Source: Linepithema humile (lineage: Eukaryota; Arthropoda; Insecta; Hymenoptera; Formicidae). From it: a DNA stretch of 64,000 nucleotides. The notes beneath the pieces were generated by a model, which worked only from the letters and a program-made list of their open reading frames with translations, ran no database searches and was not told the DNA's origin. The stretch spans positions 18,282,931 to 18,346,930 of the forward strand of contig NC_090128.1 in NCBI RefSeq assembly GCF_040581485.1. Reading direction: 5' to 3'. The translations under genes were made by a program, and so were the position numbers. This document shows, in pieces, positions 8,998-20,749 of the stretch. The first letter of the stretch is position 1. The number at the start of each line of letters is the position of its first letter.

Positions 8998-11900
8998 CAG
9001 GGCCGCGCCAAGGGTATTTGCCGCCCGGGTGCGAATTCTACACTGCCGCCCTTTTTTATTATATATTTGTCATATTAAATATCAAATTAATGAGCGATTA
9101 CTATATAATCTATTAAAGTTACAGGTAAATCATATGCAAAACAAGAGGAAAAAAAATTCGAAATATAAATATTATGATAATATTTTTCATCTATCCAGGT
9201 AAGTATTAAAATGACTTTTAGATTTTCCTGTAACTTTTACAGATTGCATAAAATTCTAGCATAAAGATGTATATACAGAATCGCGCCAACCCGAGTGGCA
9301 TAATGAAGGGAGTATAAATTTGTAAAATAAATTGCCAAATTAAAAACAAATATTAAAATATATATTAATATATATTTAGTTTATCTTATTTATGAATTCT
9401 ATATTAAAAATGCTTACGTCGTAATACACTATGCCGCAATCGCGCTCAATTTCTTCGATACGGCAATAAGCAAGATATGAACGTTTTGAATTTTTAATAA
9501 CCATTTAGTGTTAACATATAATCTATATAAATTTAACTTTACGTGCTTTTTTTGTTGCGAATTCATTTATTATATTACTTATATCTAGTTCAGTTGCTGT
9601 CTTATTTTCAATACTAATAATACTTAAATTGGACAATCTTTCCTGTGTCATAGTCGATCTTAAATGATTTTTTATTATTTTTAGTTTAGAGAAAGATCTT
9701 TCTCCCGTAGCCACTGTTACAGGTATTGTTAAAAATATGCGCAAAGCTACTGCAAGATTTGGAAATATACTAATAAGATCATTAGCAAAAATATATTCTA
9801 AAACAGCTAATGGATTCATCTGAGGTTTTAAATAAATCAAAATATTTTCTATTTCTTGACACAATTCAAGTGCATCTATGTCAGCTTCTTTTCGTAAATC
9901 ATCTGATAATTTAATTTGCAAGTCTATGCAATATTTTAATTTCATCTCTTTACTCATTGATTTTAATAGATAAATATCGTTCAAAAACTGAAAAGTATTA
10001 TTATGGTCATTTAAAAGTTCAAAACGCTCATCTATTTTGCTTATTGTTATATCTAAGATAACAAAATAAAAATTAATCTTAAACGAATTTTCCGGAGAGT
10101 CAATTATTTCATCCATAGCTTCGTACATAAAAAGTTTTTTTTCTTACGTGGTCTAATTACACTAGAAACAAGAAATTCATTTTCACACTCCATGTCTTGT
10201 GCAATTTGTTTTGCATTTTCTAATATATCTTTGAAACCGTCATCAGATCTACATTGTTTTAAATAACTGTTAAGTTCTTTCAGCATTTGTATTATTGTTG
10301 GTAGCACTACATCAGACTTTTGCATCAAATTACTAACAACATTAATTTTGGACAAAATTTGATACCAAATTACCACAGAACATATAAATTTATACGACTT
10401 TATTCTTGTTAGTAAAGATTTGGCGAGATTTCTGCTGTTACTATCTCGGGATTGATCATTATACAAATTAAATAAAGCATCATATATTGAATCTAAATTA
10501 TATCTGAATACCTTAACAGCATCGATTCTACTTTCCCACCTTGTTTCGCTAACTCGTTTCACAGTTAAAGTGGGACATTCGTCTTTTAAAATTTTCCAAC
10601 GATATATCGATGTCGAAAAAAATACGTATATTTCTTGAATAATGTTGAAAAAATTTTCTATTTCTAGAGAAGCCTTCGCGGCATCGTTAACTACCAAATT
10701 TAAGCTATGCGCGGCGCACGGTACATAAAATGCTCTTGGATTAATATCCAAAATTCTTTTTTGAAGGCCGTTGTGTTTCCCTTTCATGTTTGCCCCATTA
10801 TCGTAAGCCTGACCACGTATGTCGTAAATATTAATATTTTCCCGATTTAAAAAATCAATAAGAAAATTTGTTAATCCTTTACCTGTTGTATCTGAAATAG
10901 AACAAAAGCCTAAAAATTGTTCCTTTATTTCAATTTTTTTGTTCTCATTATTTAAATGCACATATCGTACAACGATAGTTACTTGTTCTTCATGAGATAC
11001 GTCCGGAGTAGAGTCTATTATAACTGCATAATATTTGTTTAATTTTAACATCTCTATAATTTGATTTTTTACATTTTCACCTATTATAGATATTAATTCG
11101 TTCTGAATCCGATCACCCAAATAATGAGGCATTTTATTATTATCATTTTGTATACGATTTATATGTTCTAACATGACATTATCAAATTGAGCAATCATTT
11201 CAATTAATTTCAAAAAATTTCCATTTCCTTCTTTATACAATTTATTATTGGTACCTCTTAACGCCAAATTTTGTACTGCCAAATATTGAATTACATGTAT
11301 AATTCTTTCAAGTACTAATTTCCATCGATTTTTTTCTAGTTTAATGATATTTTCATTAATTGTATCAACCGTTCTATCATATTTTAATGACTTATTGAGA
11401 TCAACCCACGATTTAAAACTTTTAACATGTCTTTCACTTTTTTCGTGTCGTTCTAAAGTTCTAGATAGATGTTGCCAATCCTTAAAACCATCTTCATTAT
11501 TAAAAACGTTAATTTTATCATTAAAAAGTTTACAACAAAAACAATACGCGGCGTCTTTTAATTTTGAATATAATAACCAATTTCTGTGAACTTTTTCGTT
11601 ATTACTTAAATGTTTATAATAATATTCTGAAGAAAATGATCTTTTTTTACTATCTACGGGAAAGTTAAAGTTTTGAATTTGTCTTGGTCCAATATCAACT
11701 AAAGTCATTCTAACACTGTCTGTTAAAATTTTAGGCCACAATCCTGGATCATGAAAATCATCAATATTGTAGGAGCTTTCATCTGTAGTGCACGTTCTTT
11801 CAGATGTACTGCTGACAGTTTCGTTTATACAAGAGGCACTTACATTTGTAACTGATACGCTTTTAGTATTGGAGACGCCTTCGATTATGTTGCACGAACT

Positions 11901-12848
11901 ATTAAACGAATCCTTTGTAGATGTGAAATCTTGATTCTCTTCTGTAAAAACGTTTTCTTTTGGAGGTTCTGTATATTTTACATTTTTTGAAAATGTGGGC
12001 TCAAAAAATTTTGAAATATTAGTTGTATTTTTACTAATATTTTTTTCTTTTTCTAATTTCCGCTTTCGATATTCAGCTCCTGAAAGCCTTTTTCTTCCAT
12101 CTGACATCTATAGATAATCAATTAACTTTTTAGCATGTTGAGAAAAAATCAATTATTTTTATAAAAAAAAGTCAAGCTACAACACTAACAATATTAACAT
12201 AACATAAATTGACATAAAATTGTATAATTTTTAGTTTTAATTAACAAAATAATTAAAGTCAATGAATACGTATTATAGATAGTAAGTAAACATAGTTATG
12301 TTATAAATTTTAAACTAGAAGAATATATATTTATTAACGGTTTAATATTATATTAAATATATACATTATAAAAAAGTAATTTACCTTTGCTTATATGTAT
12401 TTTTCTGAAACACTGACCAACAAAAACTAATAAGTTCAAAACGTATTCGTTAAATGTAATCAATACGATCAAAACTTTGAGTAATGGGCATCTAATTCCG
12501 AGCACTGACAGCGGTCTACGGCTTCCGAGTCCACACAAACAACAAACGAGAATCGCTATTAACAATATCGCATCATTACCACAGCCATACTTTTGTTTTT
12601 TTAATTATGTGTCACATATGTATAACGTCGGATTAACAAAACAGAATCGGCACAAAAAATATAAAATCTATAACAGAACCTTAAAAAAAAAATAGAAAAG
12701 AATCAAAATTCCATATCTGTGAAAGATTTTTCGAATAATTCACGCAATAACTGGGATTCATAAATAAAACAAATTGAATTTGCCGCCCCCTTCATTGTGC
12801 CGCCCGGGTGCAATGCACCCTTTGCACCCTCGGGTTGGCGCGGCCCTG
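8998..12848 (-). mobile_element. hAT transposon, 3851 bp, with 8-bp target duplication
   Basis: The ends are CAGGGCCGCGCCAA at 8998 and the inverted TTGGCGCGGCCCTG ending at 12848. Further subterminal GCCGCCCGGGTGC words are mirrored on both sides. The flanks carry an identical 8-bp TATGCATA (8990-8997 and 12849-12856), which is diagnostic for the hAT superfamily. The element carries one transposase gene on the minus strand, broken by a single frameshift. It lies in the first coding exon of the metalloproteinase gene, and that gene's frame resumes exactly after removing the element with one duplicate. The matching ends and nearly intact gene indicate a fairly recent insertion. Confidence 0.95.
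9523..12107 (-). pseudogene. hAT transposase (ZMYM1-like, TTF/DUF4371), one frameshift
   Basis: Two overlapping frames make one protein: 12107-10104 (667 residues) and 10128-9523 (201 residues). N-terminal low-complexity sequence is followed by a TTF-type zinc finger around residues 120-235 (DPGLWP..., YCFCCKLF...H). Next is a DUF4371/RNase H-like part with IIDSTPDVSHEEQ and AYDNGANMKG...HSLNLVVNDA. The second frame holds the C-terminal hAT dimerisation region (NLAVALRIFLTIPVTVATGERSFSKLKIIK). The frames switch by one base at a homopolymer pair (A5 at 10129-10133 and T8 at 10135-10142 on the plus strand), typical of slippage or of sequencing error. If the latter, the protein of about 865 residues is intact. 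Transposes its own element; also resembles domesticated ZMYM-type genes, but the ends argue for a true transposon. Confidence 0.9.
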
Positions 12849-15349
12849 TATGCATATATCACGCAAGATACTGAAACAATACTGCTGCCAGCATGGAACC
12901 CGATGGGCGCAAAAGAGGTACGTATGTTTTATTGTGCTGCTTCATTGTTTACCGTTTAAAACATTATCCCATAATCACCAAGTATTTTATTAATTGTTAT
13001 TCATTTATAGATATCATTGACTCTAAAAGCTTTCGGACAATTGATTCAACTAAACTTGCATAAAAACGATCGTATTGTATTGCCTGAGTATGAAGTTTGG
13101 AAATATCATTTAAATGACAAGTTGAAAGCATCGGATCTTTGTTTATATATTCACAGGGATCATGTCAGTTCGGCGATCATCAACTTCTGTGACGAATATG
13201 GATTGGTCGGTAGTATCATGTAAAAGACGAATTGTCTTAAAATTTTTACTTTTAACCTTTACTGTTTCTTGTTTTATACATGAACATGAGACACAAAAAA
13301 CAAATGAATATTTTTTTAATGTAGGAAGGACTCGTTTTTCTGAAGAACGACAACTTTGAGATTAAACCTTTGTGGAACGACCTTGCGTCTTTGTCATTAC
13401 TCGACGACATTTACGTTCAAGAACAAATTAATCTTTCATTCGGAAAACCTCACCTTATTAAAAGATCACTGCAATATTTTGCTAATTCAAGTCTTTATCA
13501 TTTCGACAATTTCAAATCAAAGCAACGTTATGTACGAAATACGCAACAGAAATTAATCGTAGAATTGGCCGTTTTCTTCGACAAATCAGCCACTGAAAAA
13601 AACAAATATTTTTTACGTTTCCATTATGAAAAGTTACGAAATCTGATATTTGCATACGTAAATCAAATCCTTTTGTTTCATCATCCGAGTTTGGGTGTTT
13701 CCATCGATATTTGGTTGGTACATTTAGAAATTATGCAAGAACAACCGAAAAGTTTGCCAGTTTACGACTTTGAGGAAATGGAAATATTCACTGCTTCGGA
13801 AATACTTTAATCGTTCTGCAATTACGCGACTCTCAGTCTTAGGAAAAAGTGTCATTGGGACCTTGATCTTTATATAACCGGATTAGATTTTCCGTTTAGA
13901 AGACAAGGTAATGGTGGAATTGAAGGATTTTCCTATACAGGAAGATTGTGCAAGGACTGGTCGTCTTGCGCGATAGCAAAATTCGGTGCTGTACCTAGAG
14001 CAATACATTCTGGCTTTACAGCAGCCCGCATTGCTGCTCATGAAATTGCTCATGTGTAAGTTTATATATATTTATTTTATGTATATATTATTTATAAATA
14101 CTATTTTTTATAAGAATTTATTTGATTGTACAATATATGTATATATTTAAAGTCAGAGATAAAAAAAAAACTCGTATAGTAATCTATTAATTATTAAAAG
14201 AAATTATTATTAGCAATTCTGATTATTTGTTGTGAGATTAATGTATTTAATTTTCGTACACTCGAATTATCTAAATTTGGAATCGGTGTACATTAGAATG
14301 TTTCAGTGTAGACGATTAAGTTTCTATGTGAAAAATAAATTATTTCTCACCAATAATTGCAACTATTATTATATTATATTTGATAAAAAATAAAAACATT
14401 TTTTTTTTAGAGATTTGATTTTTTTATTATTTAGTTTATATCAAAGTATTTCAAAAAAACGACAAGAAGTAAATATATTGTAAAAATAAATTATTTATTT
14501 GTTTCAAAGTTTAGGAGCACATCACGATGTAGAGATAGATGGGAAATGTAATAAGAACAAATACTTGATGGGCAATAACTGGCTAAAACGAGGCCAAGTA
14601 ACATGGTCAGAGTGTAGTCGTAACCAAATTGAAAAACTCGACGAAAAGTGTCTTAGAAATCAGGCGAGATCGATAAACCTCGATGACGCATATGCATTCT
14701 ATCATTTGCGTTATCACGATTTACCCGGAAGAGAATAGACCGCAAAAGCACAATGCGAATTACATTTTCGTGACCATGATGCGAACGTAGTCACGTTGCA
14801 TGATATATGTGATACTTTAGAATGCGAGGTGCCTAGTACGTCCAACGATATGACATCATATAATCGCATTGGAGCGCCGTTGGATGGTACGCTTTTTATT
14901 GCTGATTTCTCACATACTTTTTAGTTTAATGTATTTAATATACTTTTTTTCAGGAACTTATTGTGCACCCAGGAAAGAATGCCGCGGTGGAAAATGCGTG
15001 CCCGTTCAAGAACCGCCATATATTTTTAATTATTATAGAAAGGATAAATGGAGTGAATGGGAAGTAAGCCCCTGTGAAAGCAGTTGCATCAGAAATTCTA
15101 AAGGCGTGCAAATCAGACGACAATTTTGCGTACACAGGAATAAAAAAACGGCGAATTGCAAAGGACCGTATTACGATGTTGTTATGTGCAATGATTTCAG
15201 CTGTAATTTTTTCACCAACCCAACAATTTATCAGTTTGCTCAGAAAATGTGCAATATATTCAGCCAAACTATGAAAAGGTTCAGAGGTCCAACAATCCAA
15301 TTGAAAAATTGGATAGAATCCTCATGGAAGCAGGCCTCTCATGATGTCG

Positions 15350-17670
15350 AGAAACCATGGATAGCCTGCACTATATTCTGCCTACTAAAGAATACAAGTA
15401 CTTACTACCCAGTACGTGAAATAATGTTCGATTTTGAAGGTTACTCGTACATTTCGTTTCCATACTTCCCCGATGGAACGTGGTGTCACAAAGATAAAGA
15501 TGATCAGGATTATTATTGCCGGCAGCATTATTGTCTTCCGGAAAACTACTCATTTGAAGAACAATATTCGAGAGACTATCGACATGTGTGAAGAAGAATC
15601 CTAAGAAAAAAAAATTACAAAATGTACATAAATTAATTTACAACCGTTAGTTAAGTTGTTTAGTTGTTGCAGATTGTTCATCTGATATACAGTCGTACGA
15701 ATTGTCATTATTAACTTCTGTTTTGTGTATCGTCCATTCCTTGCTCGATGAAAACAAATGGACGAAGAATTTGATCAAATTATCGGCATTTAAATCAAAT
15801 TTCATTCATTGATATTATTAAGAGCAAAAAAAATTTTTTTTTTAATTATTAGGTAATAATTAACATTCTCACAAAAAAGAAGAATAAATAAATAAAGTAC
15901 AAGCATTTTTATTTGGTATAAGAAAATGTTTCGGAAGAAAATCAACGAGAGCAATAACGTCACCTAATATGTTATGTTTTAATAATTTACCGATGTTATA
16001 TAAATTAGTATTTGTATACTATATTTGACGTAATAATAAAAATTAAAATAAAAAAATGCACGTTACGTAATTGAATCATATTCAAAATTTATTTAGTACA
16101 AATAATCGATTTATTGAACTTAAGAGCCTGTTCACGGAACGATGTTAGAAACGAGTTCTAATATATTTGCTAATTTTAATATTTAATGAAAACAACATTT
16201 TTCTTATTAAGAAAAATATATATACAAAAAAATATTTATGTACAATATCTATTACAGTATGTGTAATTTTTGCCTCGTTGTTTTCTTTTTCTTTCAATTT
16301 CTTTCAATTAATCCGGCTGAGTTTTAATGTTACATTCAATATATAACAAATATAAAAATTTTATAATATTCGTGTATAAGTATATGAATATATATAGACA
16401 AATTACGACCTATCGTAGAAAATATTTTGTGTCTCTTTAAAGAAAATTTGCTACTTAAAATTATTAATAATGACACAAGTAATATGAAAGTTTGTTGTAC
16501 TCGTCATTACTGATGCTTAATTTTCGTAAATTATTGCAGCTTCTTGCTTAGTTAAAAAAGTTGTATTCCACACGGTTTATCAATATGTAGTAAATGTCCG
16601 ATGTAGTGATGACTCAATACTTTGCACTGAAAAACTCAAGACGAGTTCATTATCATGAAATGCGCCTTTTTCAGTCTTAATGTGCCGCAATTGGACGCTT
16701 CGGCGAAGGCAATGCATGCGGTTCACGATACTGACATGCCGTGAATGGCTTGCACTATATTCTGTCTACGAAGAAACATCGTTACACACGCACTTATTAC
16801 ATTCCACGCGTGAAAAAATGATACATTTAAATATCTACCCATTCTTTTCAGACAAAACGTGAAGATGGCCAAGATTATTACTGTCGTAAGCATTATTGTC
16901 TGCTAAAAAATTGCCGATTAAGAAAAAAATTGTTAAGATATTATCAACACGTAAACGAAGATGCGAAGAAATTGGGACCACAAAACACGTGTAATAAATC
17001 TAGAAGAGTCCATCCAGTCCGTTACTTCATGTACCAGTCATCTGCTCCATATTACCCTCCTTAACTTCTGTTTTTGCGTAGCATCAATTCCATGAAAAGA
17101 CCAAAAATTTTGCCGAAAACGGTATTCAAAACATTTTCAATAGTTGACATTAACAACAGCAGAAAGAAATCGATAAAAAAATGATTAGTTGTTAATTGAC
17201 ATGCTTACAGAATGGGAAAATAGATCGTTGGTAAAGTGGATGCACTCTTATTCCGCATGAGTGTTTCAAGAGATAGGACGAGAGCGATGACGTCACCCAC
17301 TTTGCTGTCTATTTTAAGAATGTCTCGATGTTATATTTCTATTGATATAAGAGCGGGATGAGAAGAATCGAGGGCAATAAAGAAATGCGTATCATGTAAC
17401 TTAATAATTTTCATATTATTTAGCGTACAAATAATTAATCAACCATTAAACTTAAGAGCACATTACATAACGGTATATTGGCGCGACGTTAGAAACAATC
17501 GAGTCATAATATATTCGCTAATTTGCCTTATTATTTAATATAAACAAAAAGTTCCTCTATTAGACAGAATGTATGTACGTAATAAAACATCGACCTACAA
17601 AATTTGTCGCAATATCTGAAACTTTTGTTTCGTTATTCTTTCCTTTTTCGATCTCTTTTAATCCAACTGT
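15350..17670. repeat. tandem segmental duplication of the protease 3' end and flank
   Basis: Unit A (about 15350-16330) and unit B (about 16735-17670) share, in the same order, an exon piece (GCACTATATTCTG then ATTATTACTG / ATTATTATTG), a TTAACTTCTGTTTT block, CGAGAGCAATAACGTCACC versus CGAGAGCGATGACGTCACC, CGATGTTATAT, AACTTAAGAGC, and a TTTGCTAATTT / TTCGCTAATTT block. Divergence is considerable with many small indels, so it is old. It appears to have copied only the last exon and its downstream flank. Confidence 0.7.
16735..17065 (+). pseudogene. second, truncated copy of the metalloproteinase last exon
   Basis: Two pieces in different frames resemble the end of the neighbouring gene. Near 16745-16780 the translation MACTIFCLRRN corresponds to IACTIFCLLKN. 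From about 16858 GQDYYCRKHYCL corresponds to DQDYYCRQHYCL and then runs on to a stop near 17064. The pieces are separated by a frame change, so it cannot encode the protein. It is the coding part of the duplicated segment. Confidence 0.65.
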
Positions 17671-18280
17671 GTAATATACTTAATACGTCGTTGAACGTAT
17701 CGCTATTATGTGCCGCTACGTGCTTTGATTATTCGAAACATTTTAAGTTTCCGATATTGCACTCATGTTTGTCTTGCAGCCTGCGTACATACCATACATG
17801 CACACCTCTAGAACGCACGCATATACGCGCACACACATACACGCCTAATACGTGTAATAGAGGAAACGAAATAATTCAGATGCGACAACCACATGATTAG
17901 AGATGTAGCGAATTCTCTTTGTAATAGTTCCATAATTTAACATGTTCGTTTTTAGTCGAGCTATCGCAGAGGCCAATAATGCTACGTACAGAGACGCCGA
18001 GTCGTCGAATTTAAATTCAAATAAATATTTAATGCAACGTCGAAAAAATTAAAACATTTATTTTTTTATAGTCGGCCTCTACAAACCAATCGGGAAAACA
18101 TTTAATTGTTCTTAGAATCATTTCGCCATAGTGGTCGTTGCTGCATATCGCCGCATCTCGGTGTACTAGAACGTACACAAGACGTATCGTTATTTCGCCG
18201 ATCGAGACGATTAGAGATGTATAATTGTATCGATGTCCCCTACGTTGTACATTCGCGTTTCTTGATTGATTTATGCGAAC

Positions 18281-19336
18281 TCAATTGGGTAGCGTGTCGT
18301 ATAATATATCCTTAGCACTTTGTGTCAGCGTCTCGGGGAATTTGATGTCGAACGATACAATAAGGTCGCCTTTCCGCGATGGCTCTTTGGGGAAAGGTAG
18401 TCCGTGTCCTTGGAACCTCTTAACCGTACTTGGCTTGATGATCTCTCTCATCAGATTCAAAGGTATTTTTTCGCCGGTTAGCGTAGGAACTTCGGCAACA
18501 GTGCCGCATAGAGCTTGCTTTAAGCTCAACTTGCACGTATATCTAATGTCGCTCCCTTCTCTCCTGAATATCGGATGTGGTTTATCTCTAATGATAAAAA
18601 CGATATCTGCTGGCTCCCTCCTCGGTGACTGATCGCCTTCCTTCTGGAAAGTAATTTTAGTTCCAGCCTTCCAGCCTGGTTTCACATTGATAGTGAGTAG
18701 TTTGTCCTCTTTTTTCGTGCTGCCGTCCGGTTGTATGGCCCGTCTGCATATCTTCATCTTTTTCGTGCAACCTCGCAAAATTTCCTCCAAGCTGATATAC
18801 AAGTCGTGCTCGATAGCTGGATCCTGGGCGCGATCTTTACCGCCTGCTTTACCGGTATTTGGACTCGCAAAGTTGAATGAATGCGATCTAAAGGTACCAC
18901 CTTGCCGCGGTGGTCCTGCCATACCGAGTCCAAAAGGGTCCATGTCAATGTCCATATCATCGTCGTGAAAGCCGAATCCTCCACCGCGATTACCAGCGAA
19001 TTCGAATAGATTGTGAAAAGGACTAGCCGAGCCAAAGAATTGTGCGAAGGTCGCTCTGGGATCACCGTGGAAGGTGTATGTGGCACCTCCTCCACCTCCA
19101 CCAGCTGACGCACCACCCTTGAGTCCCTCCTCGCCGAATTTATCATAAACTTCTCTCTTCTTCGCATCTGACAGCACTTCGTATGCCTCGGCTATTTCCT
19201 TAAATTTCTCCTCGGCGCCGGGACTTCTGTTCTTATCAGGATGATATCGTAAGGCTAGCTTCCTGTAAGCCTTCTTTATTTCCTCGTCACTGGCTCCCTT
19301 GGCTATACCAAGGATTTTATAGTAATCTTTCCCCAT
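18281..19336 (-). CDS. DnaJ-1: DnaJ-1 / DNAJB-type Hsp40 chaperone
   Basis: Single coding exon, 351 residues, a class II J-protein. Residues 1-70 form the J domain with KDYYKILG at the start, HPD in ALRYHPDKN, and [15 protein letters not shown] in helix IV. A Gly/Phe-rich linker (about 71-165, with GGGGGGA) is followed by the two C-terminal substrate-binding barrels ([13 protein letters not shown]..., then the dimerisation tail). No zinc finger is present, as expected for subfamily B. It recruits Hsp70 and stimulates its ATPase in the cytosol. The start has MGKDYY as in other family members. Just upstream on the minus strand a TTTCAG acceptor lies 20 bases before the ATG, so there is a 5' UTR intron, and the promoter is likely near 20480 with heat-shock elements. 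Confidence 0.95.
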   Translation of the reverse strand: MGKDYYKILGIAKGASDEEIKKAYRKLALRYHPDKNRSPGAEEKFKEIAEAYEVLSDAKKREVYDKFGEEGLKGGASAGGGGGGATYTFHGDPRATFAQFFGSASPFHNLFEFAGNRGGGFGFHDDDMDIDMDPFGLGMAGPPRQGGTFRSHSFNFASPNTGKAGGKDRAQDPAIEHDLYISLEEILRGCTKKMKICRRAIQPDGSTKKEDKLLTINVKPGWKAGTKITFQKEGDQSPRREPADIVFIIRDKPHPIFRREGSDIRYTCKLSLKQALCGTVAEVPTLTGEKIPLNLMREIIKPSTVKRFQGHGLPFPKEPSRKGDLIVSFDIKFPETLTQSAKDILYDTLPN

Positions 19337-20480
19337 CCTTTTTGTCTAACGTTCCTGAAACATCAGAATATCGAAATTTTAATAAAAATCAATAAATTGT
19401 ACTGATAAAATTAGAAGAGTTGTATTTTTATCTTTCTCTATATTTTCTCCTATGTATCTTAGTTCTTTTTTTTTTTATATTATAAATACTGTTATAATTA
19501 ATTATAATCATTAGTACTAGCAAACTGATTTGTTTTGTTTTAAATATATTAACATATATAATTGGAAACTAGAGTTTACTACATATCTCTACTAATCACG
19601 TGCGCATTCATCGTGTCGTTCATTACCGCCATATTTCCGCACGATAGTGTACTCATTGTATTAAACGGATCACGTACAGGCGTGATGATTCTCGAATGAA
19701 GAAAGAGAGAAGGACGATACGTTTTCGGAATACATTCGCACACTCGCTCGCGTTTGCTTTTACGGGCATGCCTCGTGTGAATGTGTGTGCTGAAACGTAT
19801 TTAGAGCCTGTCGCATGTGCACGGAGCGCGGACGCGAGTATTTATCGTAGTCTTACGAATTTTCTGCCATTTTTTTCCTTGCGTCAAGTCTCGAAAGGTG
19901 GAGAACCGTCGAGAGAGAACAAGCGCTCCAACACACCCACGTACATATCACCGATATCTATTTCTGGCAATGATGACCGCGAATACGCGACGAATGTTTC
20001 ACTCGTTCGCACGATTCGAGAGCTGCAACGCAAAAATAAATACCCCACCCTTAGATTAAGTTCCGTGTCATTGCCGTTGTCGTTGTCACCATATAGCTCT
20101 GCCACTGTTACATTTTTCACAATTCACGTATGACATGGTAACGCGTCGCGAAAAGGTATCCACGGTGAAAAAACATACGGAGAGCGAACGATCGATCCGT
20201 CTGCGAGAAATTTTGCATCAATTATCCCCTTAAATCCGCAAACGTAAACTGATTGCAAGGTTAATGGATCAATTCTGATTTTTTTTCCTTCACGCCTTTA
20301 TTTTGTATACTACTACTTACTGTTGTAATCTCGTAATTATTCTTCAAGCGCACGTTCTCACGTAGGCACTTGAAATACCAGAAGCTCGTACGTTCGCGAA
20401 AGTTCACAAGGAATGAGCGCGAACACTTCCAAACGTTATTCGATACTTCTCTCGTCACGTACTAAACTGTGTCGCGTAAC
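19337..20480 (-). other. inferred 5' UTR and intron of DnaJ-1
   Basis: No coding exon is supported here; the frames present lack family features. A splice acceptor (TGATGTTTCAG) lies just ahead of the DnaJ-1 start codon, and the strong promoter signals are more than 1.1 kb upstream, so this stretch is best read as a UTR intron plus leader. The donor was not determined. Confidence 0.5.
20393..20405. promoter_or_regulatory. heat-shock element (three units)
   Basis: TTCGCGAAAGTTC has three alternating TTC/GAA blocks at exact 5-base spacing, the HSF trimer site. It lies downstream of the inferred TATA box, in the DnaJ-1 leader. Confidence 0.65.
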
Positions 20481-20485
20481 CCCGC

Positions 20486-20504
20486 TATCTATATATATAT
20501 ATAA
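20486..20504 (-). promoter_or_regulatory. TATA box of DnaJ-1 (candidate)
   Basis: On the minus strand TTTATATATATATATAGA forms a strong TATA sequence, 18 bases downstream of a perfect heat-shock element. That is the normal layout of an inducible heat-shock promoter. It predicts transcription start near 20455-20465. A plain TA microsatellite is the alternative. Confidence 0.6.
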
Positions 20505-20521
20505 ACTTTCCATCTGGCAGC

Positions 20522-20539
20522 TTCCGGAACTTTCGAGAA
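20522..20539. promoter_or_regulatory. perfect four-unit heat-shock element
   Basis: TTCCGGAACTTTCGAGAA contains TTC, GAA, TTC, GAA, each 5 bases from the next, without mismatch. Located just upstream of the TATA candidate, it should make DnaJ-1 HSF-inducible. The nearest other gene, KAT14, is on the same strand and ends here, so the element belongs to DnaJ-1. Confidence 0.8.
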
Positions 20540-20749
20540 TGGATCGACGCCAGTTCCGCAGCATTCTGTCAATGACGTCATTCCGTGCAATATGGCGCGA
20601 GTTTCAAATCTGGCGCTTTTCCTCTCCGTAGATCATTTTCAATGTTTCAAGAATACGGAAAAAAGCATTGAAGATATATCGAGCGATATTATAATATATA
20701 GATATTTTGCAAATACAAAACAGTTTTATAAAGAAATTACTTTATTCAA

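Larger units (their letters stand above)
8942..15591 (+). pseudogene. ADAMTS/reprolysin-type metalloproteinase gene, broken
   Basis: Exons read as 8942-8997 plus 12857-12917 (split by the hAT element), 13011-13205, 13325-14055, 14510-14886 and 14954-15591. The first exon supplies a hydrophobic signal-peptide-like start. A prodomain-like part is followed by a zinc-metalloprotease domain with the HExxHxxGxxHD site split over an intron (HEIAHV at the end of one exon, LGAHHD at the start of the next) and a 'YLMG' Met-turn. Then comes a cysteine-rich disintegrin-like part, a CVP region and a thrombospondin type-1-like stretch (WSEWEVSPCESSC). In-frame stops TAA at 13808-13810 and TAG at 14736-14738 interrupt otherwise continuous homology, and the hAT splits exon 1. 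Related secreted proteases remodel matrix, and some hymenopteran ones are venom components; which applied here cannot be told. Three independent lesions make it a pseudogene. Confidence 0.75.

Noticed and set aside
10104..10142. Programmed frameshift in the hAT transposase
   Set aside because: hAT transposases are made from a single frame; a homopolymer indel is the simpler explanation.
12477..12695. TCTAATTCCGAGCACTGACA resembling the TTAA fold-back arm
   Set aside because: Similarity covers only about a dozen bases and sits inside the hAT element; not extended on either side.
15074..15300. Overlapping frames on both strands in the metalloproteinase last exon
   Set aside because: They are shadows of the cysteine-rich coding frame, which alone has family features.
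19696..20133. 145-residue plus-strand frame between DnaJ-1 and KAT14
   Set aside because: No family features, and it lies in the inferred leader intron of DnaJ-1 on the opposite strand.
20486..20504. TA microsatellite rather than promoter
   Set aside because: Possible, but the position 18 bases from a perfect four-unit HSE makes a TATA function more likely; kept as a candidate promoter.
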